A stretch of 64,000 nt of DNA, from positions 143,040,140-143,104,139 of the forward strand of contig CM043955.1 of assembly GCA_014529385.2 (NCBI GenBank), in the 5' to 3' direction. Every line of letters begins with the position of its first letter. Within the stretch, counting starts at the first letter, position 1. Below the pieces are notes generated by a model that was given only the letters and a program-made list of their open reading frames with translations, was not told where the DNA came from and searched no databases. Source of the DNA: Adiantum capillus-veneris (Eukaryota; Streptophyta; Polypodiopsida; Polypodiales; Pteridaceae). Shown one piece after another: positions 45,224 to 55,590 of the stretch. Both the position numbers and the translations under genes were made by a program.

Positions 45224-47557
45224 TGGTTTTTGCAGGCCTTCACATTCAACTCTATGTGGTCCGAAGGACGTCATTTTCGAAACCGCAAGATATATGAGCG
45301 TCGAACCACTCACGATAGTGGAGTTATGGGCGACTTTGACACGACAACACAAGAGGTGAGGGAATGTGGAACAATAGAGAGGATAATCAAAGTGGATTTC
45401 AGAACATTTCACAAATATCTCTTTGACTGTCGATGGTTTGCGGGTGAGGTTAAGAGACATGAGAATGGGCTCTATATGGTAGACACCGGGCAATTTCATC
45501 GTGGGAAGACCGATAACTTGGTGCAACCTAGTAGTTGTGAGCAGGTAAAGTCCATGTGCAACTCATTAAAACATTATATGATACATATAAAACTACATTC
45601 ATGTTGTTGTTTGCTCTATGACCTACAGGTGTTTTATGTGCCTTGTATGTATCGAAGACGACTTTGGTATGTTATTCCAGTCACACCACGGAGTAGATCT
45701 ATCTTTGCAGATACGAACATAGAGACTTTGGCATATCCCACCATACCATCTCAAGAAGACGCCAATGACGATGATGCAGTTGAGGTCGAGGAGAACCAAC
45801 CATTCCCAATAACCAACCATAGTGAGGAGGAGGACGAGGATGGAGAGGATGATGATGATTCAATAGGAGAGGCTGTAGAGGATGAATCAATAGATTTATT
45901 TGTTGATTTAGCTACCATGGGGTTGGACATGGATGTAAGCACTTGTAGAGATCTCTTGGAGGATGAAAATTAATACCAATTTCTGAAAAGTAACAAAATA
46001 GAATAGGATTTATAGAAAGGGAAAAGTGGGAGAGGAATAGGCAGCGTGGATTCTTTTTCTATTGCGGTAATATGGGCGGCTATATATGCGATAATAATTG
46101 TGATAATGCTCACAGAAAAATCAGAAAACGCGCCAGCGAGGCTGCAGCATACAACCTCTCTCTTTCTTGAAGCTCTCTCTCTCCTCTTATGCGGTAATGT
46201 TGTGCGGTAACAGCAGCATTCTCCCCATAGTGGATGAGTGACCTTTCATAAAAGAGCTAGATCATTTTATTGTGGATTTATTTGATGAAAATTTTGTATT
46301 TTCAAACACCTAAGGAGATCGAGAACAACATGTATGCCATGTTTTGAGAATTCTTAGAAAAACTCTAGCTATGCGCTAAGCGAGGAAAGTGCTCTTTCTT
46401 TGTAGAAAAGGTGTATCTTCCTGTTGAAAGATACTTCCTCAGACAATTAGAAATGTCTTATTTTCCACCTTCCTCACCTTTCATAATGTGTTTTCTCCTT
46501 TTTATGATCCTATTAATCTTTCCTAGCAGATAAAATCGATGAGTACAAGCTCTGTCTTGTTACATTTTGTGCCACTCAAGTAATACAACCTTTTGTAATA
46601 CGACTGTTTTTGCTACATAATAACAAGATTAGTTTTATCCTTTAAATTTTGTAACTCGGATCACTATATATAATTGTATAGATAGATTTAGTTATGTTGG
46701 AAATTCTCTCAAGAACTTCTATAAGATACTAGATACGAAAAACTAAGAATGAATTTAACTATTATATCCATAAAGAGAAATTAGAGAAAGAAGGATTTAA
46801 GACAAGAACCAAGATCTTAATATACGATGAACTTGTTAAGAGATACAACGAAAATGGATTTTTACAAGTCAATAAGCCCATCCATCACATGGTCACAAAA
46901 GCAACTATCACGAGCAGGACACATATTAGGCCTTTTATCCATAGGTAGAATTCGTTGTGAAATTTTTGCATTGATCTCTCGAGTATGAGGTGAGAAATTA
47001 AAGGGTCCTCTAAGGGTAAACCAAAGTGAGGGACATCCTAATGGATTGAAAGAGATAACCCTAAGAAGATCTTGGCAAGATGGAAAGAAAAGAGAAAGAT
47101 GAAGGTAAGAACACTATAAGAGATGAGGATAGATTGCGGCTTACATAGATGAGCCAACTACGAAGATTGAATTAGTGTTACATAGAAGTTAAAAGTGTAA
47201 CTTGCAACTGAAGATTTATCCCTATCTTTACTATTTTGAGCTGAGGACAATACGTTCTTTTTGTTGGGGAGTTTGTAAGGGCCTTCTCCTAGCCCTTACT
47301 CTTGACCGACGCATCTAAGCCATCGACTTTAAAAAAAAAAGACAAAAAATAAATATTCGAGTAAATTCGGACAAAATCCAAGCACCCCAATCTACTCGCA
47401 AAACGCTTTCAATTTACACCATGGGAACATAGCCATAACCAATGCATGGGAAATTATCTCTTCATTTTGAGAAAATTCAAAGAAAAAGAAAAGGATAAAA
47501 AAAGAGAAGATAAGGATGAGGTGAGTAAGTAATTATTGAAGAAGTTTTAAAAAGCAA

Positions 47558-47633
47558 GATAAGTTATCAAGATAAGTAGAAAGAACTTATCGATAAAGAA
47601 GATACGCTATCAAGATAAGTGAAGATACTTATC
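47558..47633. promoter_or_regulatory. Cluster of five GATAAG (I-box/GATA) motifs
   Basis: Exact GATAAG or CTTATC at 47558, 47571, 47586, 47614 and 47628, five in 76 bp, about 140 bp upstream of the ATG at 47771. GATAAG is the I-box bound by plant GATA factors and is common in light-regulated promoters. The region is AT-rich, so some hits are expected by chance, but not five with this spacing. Promoter function is inference. Confidence 0.4.
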
Positions 47634-47770
47634 TAAAATGTGCATTAAAAAAGGACTTCTCTTATCAGTTTACACTTCTCTCCTTCATTTCTCAAGGTAC
47701 AAACTTGAGAATAATCTTGGGAAATCCATAGCAAAAGCTCTTTCACACACAGCTCTCTCCAGGAGAAGCC

Positions 47771-47848
47771 ATGGCCAAAACCACAATCAAGCTTGCTATT
47801 ATACGCTTCCTCTCTGCTCTCCTAATTCTCAAGCTTTCCATAGCTTGA
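47771..47848 (+). pseudogene. 25-residue signal-peptide-like reading frame
   Basis: ATG in a good plant context (AGCCATGGCC) encodes MAKTTIKLAIIRFLSALLIL followed by KLSIA and a TGA. The basic N-region, hydrophobic core and small residue at the end have the form of a secretory signal peptide. After the stop the same frame continues IPFASCHSPIPSS and then stops. A GTAATG splice-donor-like site lies at about 47999. It could be a pseudogene of a small secreted protein, or a chance frame in a 5' leader. No mature domain is recognised. Confidence 0.3.
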
Positions 47849-48627
47849 ATCCCCTTTGCCTCTTGCCATTCTCCCATTCCAAGTAGCCTAATTGGTGGTC
47901 TTCAAGTGAAGTGAAGAGGGAAAGAGCTTACTACGTCAACACACTTCTTCAATACTCTCCCAAAGCAAAAAGAATACTCTACCATACACACACTAAGGTA
48001 ATGTTTTCTTGTTCTTATTATGCTATTGCACCTCCTTGAAAGTGATTTACTTTCATGCTTGCTTAAATTTATACTTAAGCTCTCACATTCCCATAAGCAA
48101 GACTTTTTGTTTGGAAAGAAGAACAACTTCTTAATTTTGTTTTTCCCTTCTAATTATTACTCATTACTAACCACGTTGCTAACAACTAACCACGATGTTA
48201 TTTCAAATTTCGTTATTTCAAGGTCCTTAGATTACCAGACTAATATGATATAGAGAGAGTAGAAAGCACTCTCTTTAATCATAGGTGACTGAAGATCATA
48301 TTTACCTAAATAGTATGCATGATTAATGGTGACTAATATCTTAATTATCCCTTAATATCTCGCATAAACCTTTTTATTAAATTTTGAGTTACTTTTATTC
48401 TCTTACCTAAATTACTCTTATAAAGGCAATGCCATAAATCAAAGGCAACTAATTAATGGAATTATTTTTGAAAATTATGTGTGTAAAAGTTTTAGTGACG
48501 TACTTAAATTAATATTTAATTCTCTCAAGAGGGAGTTGAGTTTTTGAAGAGAAATTTTATCATAGCTAACGAAGTTTTGTTTGAAAGAGGATCTCCCTTC
48601 CAAGTAGGGTTATCCTTCCTCCCCTCT

Positions 48628-48850
48628 CACTACAAGAGATCGCTTAAATTCCGACGTCAATGGCAGGCGTCAGTATATGTGTAAGTAAACCTGGAGGGAG
48701 ATCAAATTTAAAAAAAAAAACTTAACTTTAAAATTTTCGATGTCTATACCGATGCGAATACCGAGGCCGGTTTAGATACCTATACCGACGCCTACTTCAA
48801 CGTGCATTTCGATGCATATACCGGCGCCTGTACCGATCGACTCTACGAAA
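48628..48850 (+). repeat. CACTA-2 left terminus and subterminal repeats
   Basis: CACTACAAGAGATCGC at 48628 is the classic plant CACTA terminal sequence. Within the next 220 bp, short GC-rich units of the type 'ataccgacgc', 'ataccgatgc' and 'ataccggcgc' recur about every 15-20 bp, as CACTA subterminal repeats do. The three bases outside are TCT. The right terminus was not found. Confidence 0.7.
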
Positions 48851-49056
48851 ACAAAAATCCACGGGTTTTTCTTGCTCAATTCGCTCATTTTTCTTTTCGT
48901 CTCTTGCCCTCCTCCTCCTCTCTTGTTGCAGATCTGTTGTCACATGGCTTGCCAAACTTGGGATTTCCGCTCATACGTTGCTCCCCATCAACAAGGTAAG
49001 CTTCTTTACAAGTTCCGTAGTGGATTTGTTCACTTTTGTGTGTGTGTGTGAGTAAC

Positions 49057-49118
<62 letters not shown>

Positions 49119-49559
49119 TTTTTGTAGGTTTGACGATATCTTTTCAAGTGTTTCTTGCTCAAATAGGCCACGTGTGAGTGAGCACAATAAAGAATATAAA
49201 CACACTATATACGATGCCTACACACATTTTTCAGTTCAACAAATAAATTTAAAAACTAAAAAATAATATAATGTTTGTTATTTTATAAATAGTATTTATC
49301 AAAAATCATCATCAAGAAACAAAGATAATGACATTTGATCACTAAAAGAAAGTTTTTTAAATTTATGTCATTTTATAATTAGTTTTGCTATTTTTATGTA
49401 TATAAATTTAGAAATTTAGAAACTATATTGTTATTTTTTTAATTGTGACTTGTCGTAGATATTGTAAATGTAAATTAGAAACTTTTTAGTGTTAGGTACT
49501 AAGTTTATTCATTAATTTGCAAATCATCGATCGACGTTGTTATGTCGATCACTTAGGAA
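48851..49559. other. CACTA-2 left arm with (GT)n, no gene
   Basis: Contains a (GT)n tract at about 49038-49114 and AT-rich DNA. A small possible leader exon near 48870-49000 ends at a GTAAGC donor-like site at 48997. No protein family is seen. Confidence 0.4.
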
Positions 49560-50335
49560 AAATCGACGTTATGTCAATCAAACGTAGTTGTACGCTTTGG
49601 GCTATTTGCTTAATTAAGGTTAGTCCCTTAAGACTAATCGATCGTTTAGGTACCGACGTTTAGGTAATAAGTCATTTCATTGCCTAGGACTGGTCGTATT
49701 TAGACCGGTGAAGGCTAACTGCTTAATTAGAGGTTGCTGCTTAGCTATTCAATCGTTTACCCGAGCCCGCTTACTCCTACCCGCGGCTTGGCTAGCTGCG
49801 TTATTTAGCCACTTAGCCGCTTAGGGCTAGTCGTGTAGGTCTTATTAGGGTTTGTCGCTTAAAGCTAGCCGCTTGGTTATTTAGTCACTTAGCCGCTCAG
49901 GCCGGACTACTCTGTATTTAGGCCATTGAAGGCTACATGCTTAGGGCTAGCCGCTTAGTGTTAGCCGTCTCCAGCTAGCCATTTAGGATTAGTTACTTAG
50001 GTATTCAGTAGCTCAATTGCACCACTTAGTCCTACCCCCTTCTTTATTTAGCCACTAGCCGCTTAGGACGAGTCGTATAAGGCTAGCCGCTTAGTTATTT
50101 AGTCGCTTAGCCACGCCGCTTAGACCCACTCGCTTTGTTATTTAGCCATTTAGTACTTTAACTAAGGCTAGTTGCTTAGGAAAAAAATATTCATACCGCC
50201 GACTTATCGCTTAGGGCTTATTGCTTAGGGCTAGCCGCTTAGATTAACAACCTCTTTGTTGTCAAAATGTTTAAGCCTACCCGCTTCGTTACTTGGGTAG
50301 GGCTAGTTGCTTATCTGTTTGGTCGTACGAACTCC
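49560..50335. repeat. Degenerate short-unit array based on GCTTAG/CTTAGGGCTAG
   Basis: About 775 bp made almost entirely of variants of 'tagccgcttagggctag', 'gttatttagtcgcttag' and 'cggcttagctatttag', with CTTAG or CTTAGG recurring every 10-20 bp in one orientation. The unit is too diverged for a fixed period. It lies in the CACTA-2 left arm. The internal TTAGGG matches are incidental to the unit and do not form a (TTTAGGG)n plant telomere run. Confidence 0.75.
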
Positions 50336-50344
50336 CTGATATAT

Positions 50345-51365
50345 AGGCATTGACTAATAAAAACGAGATTATTACCCGATGGTCCTGATCTTCATGCACC
50401 TCTAGACCAAGGTGTGTGGGGATCGGGCATGGCTAGAGAATGTGAGGTTGTTAGAGCTAGCGGCAATTAGTAGAAAATCCCAAACGGACTTCAACAAACG
50501 AAGTAAAATAATGAAAACGGACTTCAATAGCACCCTTAGAATTCAAAACATAAACAAATTTAAAAAATGCAAATGATCTTCAGAGATGTCAGTCTGTTGA
50601 GGATTAGGGTTTGTACTGGATCTTCGTACATGCATTGTCATGTAGTTATGAGTGTGTACTTGTGTCGAAACCTAATATAAAGGCATTGATCAATAAAGAT
50701 GAGATTATTACCCGATGATCCTGATCTCCATGTACCTTTAGACCGAGCTAGCTGTGCTGGGATTGGGCATGGTGAGAGAATGTGAGGTTGTTAGAGCTAG
50801 CGGCAATTGGTAGAAAAACTGTAAACGGACTTTAAAAATGCAACGATCTTCAGAAACGACTTGTGTACTTCATAAAACCCAAACAAACTTCAACAAACAA
50901 AGTAAAATAACGCAAATGGACTTCAATAGCGCACATAGACTTAAAAAGTGCAAACAAATTTTAAAAACGCAAATGATCTTCAAAAATGGAAGTCTGTTGA
51001 GGATTAGGGTTTGTACTGGATCTTTGTATATGCATTGTCATGTCGTTATGGGTGTGTACTTATGTCAAACCCTAATATATAGGCATTGACCAATAAAGAC
51101 AAGATTATTACCTGGTGGTCCTGATCTCCTTGCACCTGTAAAGCGAGGTGTGTAGGATTGTGCATGGCTAGAGAATATGAGGTTGTTAGAGCTAGCAACA
51201 AATGGCAGAAAAACCGCAAATAGACTTCAAAAACGCAATGGTCTTCAGAAATGACTTGTGTACTTCAAAAACAACTTGTGTACTTCATAAATGACTTGTG
51301 TACTTCAAAAACGACTCAGTGTACATGCATTATTATGTAGTTATGGGTGTGTACTTATAACAAGA
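50345..51365. repeat. Three tandem copies of a 336-400-bp unit
   Basis: The segment beginning 'aggcattga..aataaa' occurs at 50345, 50681 and 51081. Each copy proceeds through 'gagattattacc', 'tgatct', 'gagaatgtgaggttgttaga', then 'gtgtacttgtgtcgaaacc'. Inside each copy, short 'aaacggacttcaa' and 'acttgtgtacttca' sub-repeats vary in number and explain the length differences. Confidence 0.85.
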
Positions 51366-53579
51366 GTGATCTGTTCATTTTTTGCATGATTGGTAGATAA
51401 AGTATGGACAATACGATGCCATGTCATTGTGCTCATTGCAAGCACACAGATCTTTCAAAACCAAAAAAATTACGATCAGCATATACGCAATAACGGTCTC
51501 TTTTCCATATAGCAACTACAAGATCTACGTTATTAATCTCATGGTCCGGAGGCAGTAGATCAATCCGTGCAAGTAGATATTGCTCCAATTTCATACCAAA
51601 GAAGACAATTATCGAAAGAACAACCATTGATGGAGTCCACCCCACAAATATCCGATTCCACATTTCAAGAAGTTGAGATGGAGCAGATGTTAGATGCATT
51701 CTTTGACATGGATCCCATCATTAAAAACCTAGAAGGCAAAAACATTCAAGGCGACACTATAAACCAACCTCAACCATCCCGTCCATATCGATGGCATGTA
51801 GCAACAATAAAGAGGGCGAGATGATACGGAATCTTACGTGTATGTTGCTTTACAATGATAGAAAAATCTGAGCTCTCCATATTGCTTTGACAATCCTTAA
51901 TCTGCAGTATGTCTGTACGAGTGGTCTGATGCCTCCGTCATAGAGCTTTTTAGGTAAATATATTGTATCCTAAGCATGCCAAAGTCTAATTTATGAATCA
52001 ATAATATAATCGTTGTGCTCACTTGTTGATGTAATGATAGGTTGCTCAAAGAGTAAATCTTGCCGCGGAAGGCAATCACATACCCCCTACCCGTCTAGCC
52101 GCTAAAAAGCTTCTTACTAATTATCACAAAATACATGCATGCCCTAATGATTGTATACTCTTTCGCAATGAGTATGCAAATTTGGAACAATGTCCCAATT
52201 ATGGATCAAACAAGTATAGAGAGGACACACAAGAAAATTTTATCCTTGCAAATATCCTTTGACACTTTCCTATCATTCCAAGATTAAAGGGCATGTTCAG
52301 GTGCAAGTCTATAGCCGCTTTGATGACATGGCACTCAAATACTAGATCGACAAATGATGTGATGTGGGTACCTGTTGACTCTCGTGCATGAAAGCACATA
52401 GAGGAAAGATGGCCTATATTTAAGGATGAGCCTCGGTGTATCCATTTTGGTATGGCAATGGATGGAGTAAACCGATTTGGATTACGGAGTTCTTCATAGA
52501 GCACGTGGCATGTTTTCTTGGTTAATTATAATCTTCCACCATGGCTACCTATCAAGAAGGACCATCTATTGATCGTCCCAGGAAAGTACAAAGCAAAGAA
52601 CATGGGCATCTATCTGGCACCACTTATAGGAGGGCTCCAAATCTTATGGACAGGGATCAATGTGGTTGACATGTCGCAACCAGCCGGACGACAAAATGTA
52701 CATGTATAAGGAATTCTCATGTGGATCATGCTCAATTGACCAGGCTTCGGCAAGTGTTCAGGTAAGTATCTTTGAAAACCTCATGTATATGCTATTCCTA
52801 GCTATGACAACGTTTGTATTTTAATTTTATGATTTTCTAGGCTTGAGTTACTCAAGCAATCATGCGTGTCCGAAATGTGGTCCTCGACATAGCTTTTGCC
52901 GCTCTGATCATTTGAGGAAGACAGTTTACGAGAACTACGTAGATTTTTTCTTGAAGGACATGAGCTACGTGGACCAAACATATGAAAACATGACATGCAT
53001 CCACTGAAAGTGAGACATGTGGCTAGATAGGAGAGTTTCCAAGCCATCCGACCTAAAAAGACTTTCTCTTTTCCATGAAGTCTCGTATTGGAGTGACCTG
53101 CTAAATTAATCATCTTCTTGACCCAATGCACATCTTCAAGAATGTGGGGGAGATCCTATGGAAAACCATCGTTGGAAAAGAGAGAGAAAGGCCCAAAGAG
53201 TTGACCTATAGGGTGTGGGTAGAATGCCAGAGATGTGGCCTTGACTTAAACCCAATGGAAATTTTACTATACCAAAAGGTCCATGGGTTTTGAGTCGTGC
53301 AGAAGAGCAGCAAGTGAAGAAGACTATATCTTCATTCAAGACTCCCACTGGGTCCATGCAATGTTTGAAAATGGCTTTTATTAGAGATGACAACCTTAGT
53401 GGTCTTAAGTCCCATGATTGGCACAAATTTTTACAGTTTATCTTACCAATAGCCATAAAGGATTGTCTAACAGATGATATTAGAAGAACAATCCATAAAA
53501 TTAGTGAGTTGGTATGTTGGATCAGTTCAAAAGAGATAAGAAAAGACAGCATAGATGCAACTCACTTAAATGCTATTGA
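51366..53579 (+). pseudogene. CACTA-2 TNP2 transposase, 5' part (heavily decayed)
   Basis: A possible N-terminal exon lies at 51567-51824. From 52080 the Transposase_21 features appear with many stops: HACPNDCILFRNEYANLEQC, NKYRED, FPIIPRLKGM, MTWHSNTRSTND, DGVNRFGL, FLVNYNLPPWLPIKK, IYLAPLIGGLQILW; then LDPMHIFKNVGEILW near 53125 and IPKGPWVLSRAEEQQVKK and GLKSHDWHKFLQF near 53270-53440. The order is the same as in CACTA-1, but the sequences have diverged substantially, so this is a separate lineage. An LTR-like insertion follows at 53580. Confidence 0.8.
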
Positions 53580-54377
53580 TGTTAGGAAATAAGACGTAGC
53601 TAAATAGATAATTGAGTAGATTACTTAATGGAGAGAGACAGATTTATATACACGAGATTATAGAGTAGAGAGAGAGAGAGAGAGTACACACGATATGCAT
53701 GGTTCACCCAATGTGGGCTACGTCCACGGGAAAGCAGCCACTCAATGGCTTTAGTACTTCAAAACAAGAAGTAGTTTACAAAGGGATTATACCCTTAATG
53801 GAGCTCCCGCCTTGCTTCACTCTCACCACCTCACACTCACCTTGTTGCATCCACTTCACACTATGAAATGTTTGTAGAAATGGCCTCCTTTTATAGGCCA
53901 AAAGGGCTGCCCTCTCTTATGAGAGACAGCCATGTGTAGCCGCCCTTGTGCGAATAAGTCCAAATAGGACCCTCCAATCCGCCCATGTGTGGCCGCCCTT
54001 GAGAAGACAAGTCCGCTTTTGAATTCGGCCACGGCCACCGGCCATTGACTTCCGACCACCGCCATCGGCCATTGACTACCGGCCACCGCCCACCGATCGG
54101 TTGTTTCCGACCACTTTCCGGCCGCCGTCCGGCCATAATATTCCGGCGAAAAAAAAGTCTCGGGGACCTCCGTCCCCCAGGCCTTTAAAGTTGCCCCTGA
54201 TTCTTGTCCGTGAAAATTTTGGTTTCCGGTGAGTGATTTTCCTTCACGCACGATGGCTTCTCCTCATAATGGGGGCCTTACAAATGTGCGCTTTTACCAC
54301 AAAAAATTACAAGGGTAAATCAGGCTCCATACTTAACAATTGAAGCAGTGTGTATGGTAGATAAGTAATTCCCAACA
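53580..54377. mobile_element. 798-bp LTR-like insertion (TG...CA) in the CACTA-2 TNP2 gene
   Basis: Begins TGTTAGGAAATA and ends TAATTCCCAACA, an imperfect inverted pair of the kind found at LTR ends. It separates the TNP2 segments ...KISELVCWISSKEIRKDS (before) and QMHLLVHVVDEV (after), which should be nearly contiguous. It has no coding capacity, a (GA)n at about 53668-53683, and GC-rich 'ccggccac' repeats at 54025-54135. The flanking pentamers differ (ATTGA, AACAC), so a solo LTR is likely but not proven. Confidence 0.55.
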
Positions 54378-55583
54378 AACACTCTTACCATCCAAATGCA
54401 TCTACTTGTGCATGTGGTCGATGAAGTTTCAATTGCCGGGGTAGTCGCAGATGGATGTTCTTCTTGGAGAGATTCAAAGGCTCACCTCGAGGATAGCATG
54501 GCCAAAGGATGACTTGTACAAAAGTCTCTTGTTCTCATCAGTGAATTTTTGGGCTCAATTGATCCAGAGATGCCCCGAATGTGGACTACTGAGGTCAATG
54601 TCAAGGTGATAGGGGACGAGCCGCAGGGACAACGCATCATTAGAAAGATGGATATCACAATGCAAGAAAAGGTTATGAGATTTTGTCTTCTCAACTCAGA
54701 CATCATGCAAAAGTGGCTAGAGAGGTACGAAGGGGAAAAGCAACAACGCTTGAAATATTGCTTGCAATTCAAGTGCAATCATGCCACTAGAAACCTGTCT
54801 TTTCCAAATCATAGAAATTGCCTGACTTTCCTACTGGGCAGTGGTTAGACGTGACAATCTCAGAGGCATAGAGGAACAAAGTGTTGATTACTGAAGAGTA
54901 AGAGGAGATTTCAAGGGGCTACAATTGGCACGTAAATATTTTTACAACTTCCTTTTGCAAATGCACATGATGACATTGGTTTGGTAACTTTAAGTTTGTT
55001 TCATTTTTGTGGCTGCAATATCACAAATATGGAGCTTTGTGGTCACACGAGAGACACTTTAGAGTGCAACAAATAGTAACAAAGGGTTACCTTCGATAGT
55101 GGTCTTAGGGCAAGCTTCATCCAAGAAAGTAGGACTAGTGCGAGGGAATGTCAAGTGGTTCAAAGTTATAACTAGCGGCCCTAATGCAACTGTGCACAAA
55201 GATAAGATTGGACTCAAGTGAACTCTAGATGGGTGCGGACAGATGTGCGGGCTACATTTGTACTTCCGCAGCATTGTGAACAATTTGTGCTCACAATAGA
55301 TCCACTATGGAGAGAAAAGGATGAAAAAGATCTGTCCAAACCGCGCTAGCCCTATGTTGTTCAAGTTTCTCCACAAAGCAAGAAAGTGTGTGAAGGATTG
55401 AAAGTTGAGGCCGAAGAGCGTCATGATCAAAGTGTACAATCGACAGATGATGAAAGTGAGGATTTTGAGCTAGAGGTCAGTGGTGAGCACATGCCTGAAC
55501 TTAGAAATGAGCTCCTTTTTGTCACAATTTACACCAGATTAGGTTGCTTACACCCAGAACCTCTGGGGACCGGGCTCCTCTAG
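54378..55583 (+). pseudogene. CACTA-2 TNP2 transposase, 3' part (DUF4218/DUF4216 remnants)
   Basis: Starts with the DUF4218-like QMHLLVHVVDEVSIAGVV, followed by the 99-codon frame at 54549 (PEMPRMWTTEVNV, MRFCLLNSDIMQKWLERYEG), which corresponds to the region between the two DUFs. A DUF4216 remnant near 55130-55350 reads VRGNVKWFKVITSG and LPQHCEQFVLTIDPLW, parallel to 'LVQPSSCEQVFYVP' of CACTA-1. The tail is acidic (QSTDDESEDFELE), as in CACTA-1. Stops and frame changes are frequent. Confidence 0.7.
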
Positions 55584-55590
55584 ACCTACT

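Larger units (their letters stand above)
43747..45972 (+). pseudogene. CACTA-1 TNP2 transposase, 3' part (DUF4218 and DUF4216)
   Basis: Continues the 33722-35542 gene beyond gypsy-2. It contains LPKAPWILSRVDQERMKQ, YGIKSHDWHKIL, then DUF4218-like FPRSILVSQVHLLLHLVEEI, VHSRWMFFLERFLKTLKDFV, and DUF4216-like IIKVDFRTFHKYLFDCRWF and EQ-VFYVPCMYRRRLWYVI. The end is acidic (EEEDEDGEDDDD) and stops at 45970-45972. Introns: one with a (GT)n at about 43985-44113; 45050-45235 (GGTAAT donor, TTTTTGCAG acceptor), which holds a (GT)n(CT)n tract; and 45545-45628 (GTAAAG donor, CCTACAG acceptor). The region 44114-44240 carries stops and is probably decayed exon. Confidence 0.85.
30100..46235 (+). mobile_element. 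CACTA-1: large TNP2-encoding DNA transposon (ends approximate)
   Basis: The region holds a spliced TNP2 transposase on + (33722-45972, interrupted by gypsy-2) and a divergent spliced minus-strand accessory gene (32174-30681). The 8-mer GCGGTAAT or its complement clusters near both ends (30135-30320 and 46064-46211) and between the divergent genes (33410-33453), the behaviour expected of subterminal transposase-binding repeats in CACTA/En-Spm elements. I could not find a matching CACTA...TAGTG pair: TAGTG occurs at 46228-46232 just outside the right cluster, but no CACTA partner was found on the left. The boundaries given are the limits of the motif clusters, not proven termini. Confidence 0.6.
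45973..48627. other. 3' flank of CACTA-1 and AT-rich intergenic DNA
   Basis: 46064-46211 holds the right cluster of GCGGTAAT motifs (46064, 46191, and GCGGTAAC at 46204). From there to 47550 there is AT-rich DNA with no recognisable gene; a short hairpin (gtaagggc...gcccttac) lies at about 47275-47299. The GATAAG cluster and a signal-peptide-like frame at 47558-47848 are listed separately. 47850-48627 is AT-rich and featureless. Confidence 0.5.

Noticed and set aside
47275-47299. Terminator-type hairpin (gtaagggc...gcccttac)
   Set aside because: Factor-independent terminators are not expected in plant nuclear DNA, and no gene ends there.
49560-50335. Interstitial telomere repeat
   Set aside because: TTAGGG occurs, but always inside the longer GCTTAGGGCTAG unit and never as consecutive TTTAGGG or TTAGGG units.
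50345-51365. CRISPR-like repeat-spacer array
   Set aside because: The units are long, few and diverged, in a eukaryotic transposon-rich context; there is no short conserved repeat with unique spacers.
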